Origin: Lachnospiraceae bacterium | Lineage (GTDB): Bacteria; Bacillota; Clostridia; Lachnospirales; Lachnospiraceae | Length of the DNA stretch: 64,000 bases | Assembly: GCA_021769135.1 (NCBI GenBank) | Contig: JAETTM010000006.1 | Location: 62,001-126,000, forward strand | Direction: 5' to 3' | Shown: positions 43,256 to 50,117 of the stretch, piece by piece | How the letters are laid out: each line of letters starts with the position of its first letter | Position numbering within the stretch: position 1 is the first letter of the stretch | Position numbers and translations under genes: made by a program | Notes under the pieces: generated by a model | Told to the model about the DNA's origin: nothing | The model's database searches: none | Seen by the model: only the letters and a program-made list of their open reading frames with translations

Positions 43256-43912
43256 TTAACCGCATAAACCAATAATCTTCTCCACCACTTCCTCTATAGA
43301 CATATCGGAAGAATCTACCAGAACCGCATCCTCCGCCTGGCACAGGGGCGAAATATCCCTGTTCATATCCCGCTCATCCCGTTCTATAATCTCTTTTTCG
43401 AGCTGTTCGAAATCGCATTCCTCTCCCTTAGCCAACAGTTCATCATATCTTCTCTTCGCCCGGACTGTGCTGCTCGCCGTCAGGTATACTTTTACGTCCG
43501 CATTCGGCAGCACGCATGTTCCGATATCCCTTCCGTCCATCACCACATCCGCATCCTTTGCCAGCTGCTGCTGCAATTCCACCAGCTTTTTACGCACTTC
43601 CGGATTGGGGCTGGTAACGGAAGCCATGTTTCCCACCTCTTGTGTCCGTATCATCCCGTTTACGTTTTCACCGTTCAGAAATACAACCTGCTCGCCGTCC
43701 ACATACCGGATGGTAATATCCGCATCCTTGCATGTCTCGCTTATTTTCTCTTTTTCTTCCCCGCGGATTCCATTTTTTAAGAAATAAAGCGCCATGGCCC
43801 TGTACATAGCGCCCGTGTCCACATAAATAAACTGCTTCCTCTCCGCAACTTTTTTCGCCACCGTGCTCTTCCCTGCCCCGGCCGGGCCGTCTATCGCTAT
43901 ATTATATCCCAT
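43256..43912 (-). CDS. cmk: Cytidylate kinase
   Basis: Phosphorylates CMP and dCMP, 218 residues. The P-loop is 'IDGPAGAGKSTVAKKVAE'. CMP-binding motifs include 'FIYVDTGAMYRAMALY', 'DVVMDGRDIGTCVLPNADVKVYLTAS' and 'AKRRYDELLAKGE'. The lid reads 'ERDERDMNRDISPLCQAEDAVLVDSSDM'. GGAGGACAACAGT precedes ATG 43912. The order cmk-ispH-rpsA is conserved in many Firmicutes. Confidence 0.97.
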   Translation of the reverse strand: MGYNIAIDGPAGAGKSTVAKKVAERKQFIYVDTGAMYRAMALYFLKNGIRGEEKEKISETCKDADITIRYVDGEQVVFLNGENVNGMIRTQEVGNMASVTSPNPEVRKKLVELQQQLAKDADVVMDGRDIGTCVLPNADVKVYLTASSTVRAKRRYDELLAKGEECDFEQLEKEIIERDERDMNRDISPLCQAEDAVLVDSSDMSIEEVVEKIIGLCG

Positions 43913-43932
43913 ACTGTTGTCCTCCTATTAGA

Positions 43933-44258
43933 AGTTCCGCAAGAGCCTTCCCAGTACCCAAACCCTTTGCGGATGGATTGCCGGTTGCTTTCGCACCCAG
44001 TAATCCATCCGGGGTACTGTCCAGGCTCTTGCTGTTTTTAGTTCCGCAAGAGCCCTCCCAATGCCCAAACCCTTTGCGGATGTATTTCCGGCTGCTTTCG
44101 CACCCGGCAATCCATCCGGGGTACTGTCCAGGCTCTTGCTGTTTTTAGTTCCGCAAGAGCCCTCCCAATGCCCAGCCTTTTGCGGATGTATTCCCGGTTG
44201 CTTTCGCACCCGATAATCCATCCGGGGTACTGTCCAGGCTCTTGCTGTTTTTAGTTCC
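43933..44258. repeat. R1 repeat array between cmk and the flavoprotein gene (three units)
   Basis: Three units of 106-107 bp (starting at 43933, 44040, 44147) and a final AGTTCCG border that contains the flavoprotein stop codon. Each unit starts AGTTCCGCAAGAGCC and ends GGCTCTTGCTGTTTTT, whose GCAAGAGCC/GGCTCTTGC arms pair perfectly. In unit 1 CAGTACCC/GGGTACTG is a second perfect stem, and a GGATGGATT/AATCCATCC stem sits inside. The tracked ORF 43928-44221 is translated repeat and not a gene. Confidence 0.92.
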
Positions 44259-45501
44259 GTGTCATAGAGAGCGCCGCCGATGTTCCCGCCAGATAGCCGG
44301 TAGACCAGGCAATCTGTAGGTTAAACCCTCCTGTCAGGGCGTCTACATCCAGCATTTCCCCGGCAAAATAAAGGCCTTTCACTATCTTCGACTCCATGGT
44401 GGAAGGGTTCACTTCCTTTACGCTGATGCCTCCCCGGGTAATTATCGCTTCCTCATAGCCGCGCATTCCCGTTACCGTCATCTCCATATTTTTTATGAGA
44501 TGCACAAAATGCGCCCTCTCCCCTTTTGTAATTTCATGGATTTTCTTCTCCCCCTCAATGCCGGATAAATCCACCATAACCGGAATCAGCTTGGAAGGGA
44601 ACAGGCCCCCCAGGGAATTTTTGAACTGCTTGTTCTTATTTTCTTCAAAATCCCTCAAAAGCCGCTTATCCAGCTGCTCAGGGCTTAATGCGGGCTTTAA
44701 ATCCAGACGCAGCACGGCGCGGCCGCCCTTGCATTTCTTTCCATAATAACTGCTCGCGCTCAAAATCAATGGCCCGCTCACCCCGAAATGGGTAAACAGC
44801 ATCTCCCCGAATCCTTCATAAAAAGCCTTCTTCCCATCCTGGGAAAGGGATATCTTGACATTTTTTAAGGAAAGCCCCTGTAAATCCCGGCACCATTTTT
44901 CCAGGACGGTAAGAGGCACCAGGGAAGGGGAAGTCTCCTTTATCGTATGCCCCTTTTCCTCCGCCATCCGGTAGCCGTCCCCGTCAGAACCCGTCAGAGG
45001 ATAGGAAAGCCCTCCTGTGGCCAGGATTACCCCATCTCCATATTCTGTCTCCCCATCGGAAAATTCCACGCCTTTTACCTTTCCTTCCTGTACCAGCAGG
45101 CTTTTCGCCTGCTTTCGGAGACGGATATCCACCTTTTCCTTTTTCAGCTGATTAGCAAGCGCCCCTATCACATCCGAGGAATGGTCGGAAACAGGAAATA
45201 CCCTTCCTCCCCTCTCCGTCTTCAGCCGGCAGCCCGCCTTTTCAAACCAATCCATGGCTGCCTGATTATCAAAGCCGTAAAACGCACTGTATAAAAACTT
45301 CCCGTTGGTCACCACATTGCCAAACAAAACATCCATATCGCATTGATTGGTAAGGTTACATCTCCCTTTTCCCGTAATGAAAAGCTTCTTCCCTAATTTT
45401 TCATTTTTTTCGCACAGGAGCACTTCGCAGCCCTGCCCTGCCGCAGCAGTCGCCGCCATCATACCCGCAGCTCCACCGCCGATAACAATAATTCTTCCCA
45501 T
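44251..45501 (-). CDS. HI0933-family flavoprotein (BaiN/YhiN type)
   Basis: Cytoplasmic FAD protein of 416 residues. The dinucleotide motif 'IIVIGGGAAGMMAATAAAGQG' opens the protein. 'GKKLFITGKGRCNLTNQCD' and 'GGRVFPVSDHSSDVIGAL' are signatures of the family. The end 'VKGLYFAGEMLDVDALTGGFNLQIAWSTGYLAG' places FAD. Members include enzymes reducing bile-acid intermediates (BaiN) and many of unknown substrate, so only an oxidoreductase role is safe. It is followed by the R1 array and cmk on the same strand. Confidence 0.92.
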   Translation of the reverse strand: MGRIIVIGGGAAGMMAATAAAGQGCEVLLCEKNEKLGKKLFITGKGRCNLTNQCDMDVLFGNVVTNGKFLYSAFYGFDNQAAMDWFEKAGCRLKTERGGRVFPVSDHSSDVIGALANQLKKEKVDIRLRKQAKSLLVQEGKVKGVEFSDGETEYGDGVILATGGLSYPLTGSDGDGYRMAEEKGHTIKETSPSLVPLTVLEKWCRDLQGLSLKNVKISLSQDGKKAFYEGFGEMLFTHFGVSGPLILSASSYYGKKCKGGRAVLRLDLKPALSPEQLDKRLLRDFEENKNKQFKNSLGGLFPSKLIPVMVDLSGIEGEKKIHEITKGERAHFVHLIKNMEMTVTGMRGYEEAIITRGGISVKEVNPSTMESKIVKGLYFAGEMLDVDALTGGFNLQIAWSTGYLAGTSAALSMTRN

Positions 45502-45518
45502 TTAGCCACTCCCGCATA

Positions 45519-46469
45519 TCATTTTTCGCCGTCTTTCATCAAGGGATAATCCAGCATCGGCACTTCATCAATAAAATTTATTTCATCATTCAAATAAATC
45601 TGATAATTATTCCACGCCTCTTCCAGCATTTCCAGATTCTTCTTCACATCCTCCGGCCTCTTTAGGCACAGCGCCACCACCAGGGCGTTAATCAGGCTAA
45701 GGGGCGCAACCAAAGAATCCACAATGGACACCATATCGCTTCTGGCAAAAAGGTTGCAGGAAGAATAAAGGTTCATTGGGGAATGCACGCTGTCCGTAAT
45801 GGCAATTACTTTCGCATTCCTGTCATTGGCAAACTCCATCGCTTTTAACGTGCGCATGGAATATCTGGGAAAACTGATGCCCACAATCGCATCCTTTTCG
45901 CCAATCCTTATCATCTGCTCAAACATCTCGCTGGCGCTGGTTGTCTTTAACAGCACCACATTTCCCCGAATCATATTCAGGTAAAAATGCAAAAAATCCG
46001 CCAGCGGCTCGCAGCTCCTGATTCCCACTATATATACGGTATGGGCCTCCAATATGGTATCCACCGCTATTTCAAAGGAAGCGCCGTCCAGATTGTCTAT
46101 CGTATCCTGCAATTTTTCGATATCCGCTTTCAGCACCGAAGTCAATATCTCCGACTGAGTACTCCTTCCATATTTCACGCCGATTTTCTGGACGGAATTC
46201 AGCTTATCCTTCACCCATTCCTCCAAAGCCTCCTGAAACTCCGGGTAGCCTTCATAACCGATGCCAGCCGCAAACCTTACTACCGTAGATTCGCTCGTTC
46301 CCACCGTTTCTCCCAGCTTTGCCGCCGTCATGAACACCGCCTGTTCATAATGGTTAGTAATATAAGCCGCAATCGCCTTCTGGCTTTTGCTCATTTTAGG
46401 GTATTTTTCATTTATTTTTGAAATAACATCTATATTTTCTTCCTTCTTCGATTCCGCTTTCATTTCCAT
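45519..46469 (-). CDS. RpiR/MurR-family transcriptional regulator
   Basis: About 316 residues from ATG 46469 (MEMKAESKKEE); the tracked start 46526 adds residues without a ribosome-binding site. The N-terminal RpiR helix-turn-helix is 'MSKSQKAIAAYITNHYEQAVFMTAAKLGETVGTSESTVVRFAAGIGYEGYPEFQ'. The SIS domain ('AHTVYIVGIRSCEPLADFLHFYLNMI', 'DAIVGISFPRYSMRTLKAMEFANDRNAKVIAITDS') binds a phosphosugar. The effector is not known. No sugar gene is adjacent on its left, so it may act on the flavoprotein gene, on itself or at a distance. Confidence 0.93.
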   Translation of the reverse strand: MEMKAESKKEENIDVISKINEKYPKMSKSQKAIAAYITNHYEQAVFMTAAKLGETVGTSESTVVRFAAGIGYEGYPEFQEALEEWVKDKLNSVQKIGVKYGRSTQSEILTSVLKADIEKLQDTIDNLDGASFEIAVDTILEAHTVYIVGIRSCEPLADFLHFYLNMIRGNVVLLKTTSASEMFEQMIRIGEKDAIVGISFPRYSMRTLKAMEFANDRNAKVIAITDSVHSPMNLYSSCNLFARSDMVSIVDSLVAPLSLINALVVALCLKRPEDVKKNLEMLEEAWNNYQIYLNDEINFIDEVPMLDYPLMKDGEK

Positions 46470-46611
46470 CCTAATGTATCCCTTATGCTGCGGGCAATGA
46501 AACAAACATAAACAAGCCCCTTCCAACCGTGCATCAGGGCTAATGTCTATATTATATTACCGAATCGAAGACCGGTAGTCAATATAAATGTAGTTTGAGT
46601 TTTCCCATTTT

Positions 46612-47240
46612 TTAAGTTGAAAAAAAGGAAATAAAGAATCGGGGATTGACAGGACAGAAGAAATATATTACTATCGAAAATAAGAAATGGGTTTTTACCG
46701 TACAGTGTTTTCGCTCAAGCGGGCTGCTCGTTTCTTTTTTTATTGCCAAGATGTCATACAGATACTTTTGTCATTATCCGCATGGCGGACTAACATACTT
46801 GCTGAATAAATGTTATGCCTTGTTACTCTCACCCTTTTATCATCATATACAGGCAATGCAAACCGGATGTCATACCTATACCATCCAAACATTGCATCTG
46901 TCTTATGCTTTTCTTTTCGGTTTACCTCATGTTTTCGATTGACCGCTATCCTTATAAGTTCCGGGATAGCCTGTGCGGCATTTGCTTTTGCCTTTGCCAC
47001 CGCACCTTTTAAAGTAATACGGCTTTCTGAACTTGCATATTCATCGGGAAAATCTGTCGAAACATATATTTTTTCAGAAGTTTCCTCAATCTCGTAAAAA
47101 TCTCCGATATACTCTTTAAGATATTCTTCGATGGCCGTCCAGTCATCCCGTACTTTCGCTTTAAACCGAATATCGTTAATTAGAACCAGTTTTTTGCCGT
47201 CAGCATCAGTTATGATGTTTATATTCCTGTTTTCAATCAT
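46612..47240 (-). pseudogene. Frameshifted mobile-element polyvalent-protein domain gene
   Basis: The tracked frame 46740-47240 reads 'IENRNINIITDADGKKLVLINDIRFKAK', then 'DFYEIEETSEKIYVSTDFPDEYASSESRITLKGAVAKAKANAAQAIPELI' and 'KTDAMFGWYRYDIRFALPVYDDKRVR'. It ends abruptly at 'SICMTSWQ'. In the next frame the sequence continues 'KYLYDILAIKKETSSPLE', the normal ending of this family of domains found on phage and integrative-element giant proteins. A one-base change in the A-run GACAAAAG near 46770 accounts for the break. The gene starts inside the stop of the preceding frame (ATGATTGA), so a small operon from a mobile element is decaying here. Confidence 0.72.
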
Positions 47241-47470
47241 CTCTTTTGTTCCCCTTTTTCTTTTCTCTTGATTTGTAGATATTAAACTCCCCTTCCGGCT
47301 TGCAATAAAGGTTTTTTAACAATGCCTGTTCATACGCATATTGTTGTTTTTGTCCGTGAACATAAGTCTCCTTAAAGCCATGTCATAGAAAAACTTGCCG
47401 GAAAGATGCATTTCCCCTGCGCCCCATTCCAAGGGAACAGCAGAGCATCCTGCCTCGTGTCCTCTTTCTG
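47233..47470 (-). pseudogene. Decayed mobile-element gene tail
   Basis: On the minus strand one frame reads 'KETYVHGQKQQYAYEQALLKNLYCKPEGEFNIYKSREKKKGNKRDD' in pieces and ends at TGA 47233, overlapping the next start. Just upstream the protein-like frame switches to 'GAGEMHLSGKFFYDMALRR'. The two are most likely one frameshifted protein. No family is recognised. It is missing from the ORF track. Confidence 0.4.
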
Positions 47471-47922
47471 TTTCCTGTTAGTGTCCAGCTTATCCTACCA
47501 GTACAGCACGTTTTCAAAGTCCGTTTCCGTTCTTGCGCTTCCCTCGATACGTCGGACTACAGTAATTCTTTTTATTGATAAAACAATTACAGGAAAGGAG
47601 AGACAATTTATGGAGTACGGATAAAATCAGAATTCAGTTACCGGGTACGGAAGTATAGGAAACATAATAAGGAATATGCGTGTAGTAAGCAAGAAAAAAT
47701 TGCATGATAGAGGCGGTAAAAGTGTATAACAATGAGATAAAAGCCAGCCCCGCCCCGGCTGGTTCTTTTTACCGCAGGATTGGGGGATACGCTTTTCAGA
47801 GTTCGGGATATGCCGACACGCTTGGCGAAAAAATATCCCATTTAATCTGCAATGAATTTGAGACAATATGTAGGTATTGGAATCAAATTTGAGAGGCAGC
47901 GTAAGGGTCCTTGCGCTGCCCC
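47471..47922. other. Non-coding remainder of the mobile-element remnant
   Basis: No gene is supported. The plus-strand frame 47704-47892 lacks a ribosome-binding site and known motifs. GGAAAGGAGAGACAATTTATG (47593) is a good start site but leads to a TAA after four codons, a sign of decay. Confidence 0.4.
47742..47770 (+). terminator. Intrinsic terminator in the remnant
   Basis: AGCCAGCC-CCGCCCC-GGCTGGTT followed by CTTTTT. It has outlived the gene it served. Confidence 0.65.
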
Positions 47923-47930
47923 TCAAATTT
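47885..47930 (-). terminator. Long hairpin at the end of the UlaE-like gene
   Basis: AAATTTGAG pairs with CTCAAATTT, GGCAGCG with CGCTGCC and AAGG with CCTT, giving an almost uninterrupted 20-bp stem that includes the stop codon at 47923. No long T-run follows, so it may protect the 3' end rather than terminate. Confidence 0.6.
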
Positions 47931-48789
47931 GGCTTCGTTCACATTTTTCCAAAATCCTTTCCATCCGCTCTCTGGCATCCAGAATATCCTTCTTCCAGTC
48001 GGCGCTCCCGGTATACCACAGCTCCGTCACATATCTTCGCACGCCCATTTCCCAGAAAACGGAAATCATTCTCGGAAAATCCACATGCCCGGTTCCGAAA
48101 GGAACTTCCCGGAATATGCCTGGCTTCGTTTCCTTCAAATGCACCGCCGCTATATGCCCCTTTCCTTTCACGATATCTTCTTCCATATCGGAATGATACA
48201 GGCAGGAAGCGTTCGTCAGATTTCCCACATCCGGATATACTCCCAGGTAAATGGAATCCATCTCCTGCACAAATTCCATGGATTTGGAAACTGTGTTCAT
48301 GAATTCCGTCTCCATCGTTTCAAACCCCAGCATCACACCCTTCTTGGCCGCCATATGCACAGCCTTTGCCAGATTTTTCTTAAACCTTTGACGGGTTTCC
48401 TCCGTGCTCTTTTCATAATATACGTCATACCCTGCCAGCTGAATCGTCCGGATTCCCAGTTCGTCCGCAAAATCAATGGCTTTCCCCATTATCTCCATGG
48501 CACGCCGCTCTATCTGGGGTGAACTGCTGCCCAAAGGGTTTTTGCGGTGCCCGGAAAGGCACATGGAGCGAATCGGAAGGCCGGTTTCATGCATTGTCCG
48601 CATCAGCTTTTCCATCTCTTCCCTGCCCATATCCAGACGTGCAATCTTTTCCTCTGTTTCGTCAATGCTGATTTCCATATAATCAAAACCCGCCTCTTTT
48701 GCCGCCAATAGCTTATCCCGCCATGACAATTCGGGCGGTACTGCTTTTTCATACAATCCGATTTCGTATTGCTTCTGCCCCGTATACAT
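47923..48789 (-). CDS. ulaE: L-ribulose-5-phosphate 3-epimerase (UlaE/SgbU type)
   Basis: TIM-barrel isomerase of 288 residues interconverting L-xylulose 5-phosphate and L-ribulose 5-phosphate. The start 'YEIGLYEKAVPPELSWRDKLLAAKEAGFDYMEISIDETEEKIARLDM' closely follows E. coli UlaE. Metal and catalytic residues fall in 'GIRTIQLAGYDVYYE', 'MLGFETMETEFMNTV', 'YLGVYPDVGNLTNA' and 'AAVHLKETKPG'. The gene is divergent from the DeoR-type regulator, with a 38-bp palindrome between them. It likely belongs to the same pathway as the UlaG enzyme encoded at 53399. Confidence 0.93.
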   Translation of the reverse strand: MYTGQKQYEIGLYEKAVPPELSWRDKLLAAKEAGFDYMEISIDETEEKIARLDMGREEMEKLMRTMHETGLPIRSMCLSGHRKNPLGSSSPQIERRAMEIMGKAIDFADELGIRTIQLAGYDVYYEKSTEETRQRFKKNLAKAVHMAAKKGVMLGFETMETEFMNTVSKSMEFVQEMDSIYLGVYPDVGNLTNASCLYHSDMEEDIVKGKGHIAAVHLKETKPGIFREVPFGTGHVDFPRMISVFWEMGVRRYVTELWYTGSADWKKDILDARERMERILEKCERSQI

Positions 48790-48903
48790 ATCCTTCCTAT
48801 CATCCTTTGCATTATATTAATATATTCAATCATATAATGTCTTTTAAGATTTGTATATTCATATAATCCACAATTAAAATTCACTTATTCCACATATATT
48901 TGT

Positions 48904-48941
48904 ATATACAATCATATAATTCGAATTATATGATTGTATAT
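48904..48941. promoter_or_regulatory. 38-bp perfect palindrome, probable DeoR operator
   Basis: Bases 48904-48941 read the same on both strands without a mismatch. The centre is TTCGAA and each arm contains CAATCATATAATT. Related half-sites occur nearby (TCAATCATATAATG near 48829, TTCATATAATCC near 48860). It lies between the divergent ulaE-like and DeoR-type genes, the expected place for autoregulation and control of ulaE. Confidence 0.78.
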
Positions 48942-49100
48942 GACCGTTTCAATCATTACAATTGACATACCGCCTTTTCTCTGCTATATTAAAACCAATC
49001 TACCTTTTCGGAATTATGTATGCGCTGAAAATCGGCCTATAAATATGTGGTTGAATATTGTATGATATAGAATATTTTTTAGGGGGTTAATATAGGAACA

Positions 49101-49262
49101 ATGAAAAAAACAGCATTGATTTTGGGAATTATTTTCCTGTTTTTAACATTCATAGGCGGTGGATATGTTATCATAAATAATGGTCAGGTGAATGCAGGAT
49201 ATGCAGTTATTCCGGGAATTTGGGCTATGATATGTTTCGTATATTGCCGAAGCAAAAAATAA
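49101..49262 (+). CDS. Small membrane protein of unknown function (53 aa)
   Basis: Too short for the ORF track. ATG 49101 follows AGGGGGTTAATATAGGAAC. The protein has two hydrophobic helices, 'ALILGIIFLFLTFIGGGYVII' and 'GYAVIPGIWAMICFVYC', joined by 'NNGQVNAG', and a short basic end 'RSKK'. This is a credible membrane miniprotein. No function is evident. It lies 48 bp upstream of the DeoR gene and may be cotranscribed with it. Confidence 0.6.
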   Translation: MKKTALILGIIFLFLTFIGGGYVIINNGQVNAGYAVIPGIWAMICFVYCRSKK

Positions 49263-49310
49263 GGATAGTTTCATAAAGCAAATTTAATTCCCCCGAAAGG
49301 AGCAGCCACA

Positions 49311-50117
49311 ATGAAACGCAGCAAATCGGACGTTTTAAACAGGCAAAGCCTGATTCTTGAATATTTACAGAAACACACCTACGCGAATATTGCGGAAATC
49401 GCAAACGAATTCCAGATTTCAGAAGCGACTGCCAGAAGAGATATCAACGCGCTGAAAAAAAGCGGCGATATCAAACTGGTCTTCAATAATATCGGCCTAA
49501 GCAGCGAGAAAAAATATTTGCCACAATTCGATAAAGGCCGCTGTTCCATGAGCAATGTGGATGCGAAAGAAGCAATCGCCCGCCAGGCCGCCTGCATGAT
49601 TGAGAACGGGGATACCGTATTTATGAATGCCAGTTCCACCGCATTGCGCATATATCCCCACATCAAGGATATTTCCACCATTATTGTCACCAATAACGGA
49701 AAAAGCCTGACGGCTCCAAGAAATCCGGGCACCGAACTGGTATTGGTGGGAGGGGAGGTTTCGCCCCTCTCCTCCTTTGACAATACAAAGCTGTCCCTAA
49801 CCGGCAATTTTGCCATCGAAAATATTAACCGCACCGCCGCCACCAAATGCATTCTCGGCGTCAGCGGCATCAGCGCGGAGCATGGCCTGACCTCTATGGC
49901 CATCCAGGACCCGCCCATCAACCGGGCCATGATACGCAAATGCACCGGCCCGGTAATTATTGTGGCCGACCACCGTAAGGTAGGAATCGAACACAACTTC
50001 CATTTCGCAGATATCTCTGATGTTACCTGCCTGATTACCGACTCCAAAAGCGATAAGCAGGAGCTGGACAAGCTGGAAAAGGCCGGTGTGAAAATTATAC
50101 TGGCGGACGCCCTATAA
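49311..50117 (+). CDS. DeoR/GlpR-family transcriptional repressor
   Basis: 268 residues, GAAAGGAGCAGCCACA before ATG 49311. The N-terminal winged helix is 'RQSLILEYLQKHTYANIAEIANEFQISEATARRDINALKKSGDIKLVF'. The C-terminal DeoR sensor domain contains 'KEAIARQAACMIENGDTVFMNASSTALRIYPHI', 'VTNNGKSLTAP', 'LVLVGGEVS' and 'KCILGVSGISAEHGLTSMAIQDPPINRAMIRK' plus 'VIIVADHRKVGIEHNFHFADIS'. The ligand is a phosphosugar, likely from the UlaG/UlaE pathway. The end overlaps the converging GH106-like gene by six bases. Confidence 0.94.
   Translation: MKRSKSDVLNRQSLILEYLQKHTYANIAEIANEFQISEATARRDINALKKSGDIKLVFNNIGLSSEKKYLPQFDKGRCSMSNVDAKEAIARQAACMIENGDTVFMNASSTALRIYPHIKDISTIIVTNNGKSLTAPRNPGTELVLVGGEVSPLSSFDNTKLSLTGNFAIENINRTAATKCILGVSGISAEHGLTSMAIQDPPINRAMIRKCTGPVIIVADHRKVGIEHNFHFADISDVTCLITDSKSDKQELDKLEKAGVKIILADAL

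Noticed and set aside
43928-44221. 97-aa ORF on the minus strand between cmk and the flavoprotein gene
   Set aside because: It is a translation of the three R1 repeat units; the repeated peptide reflects the DNA repeat.
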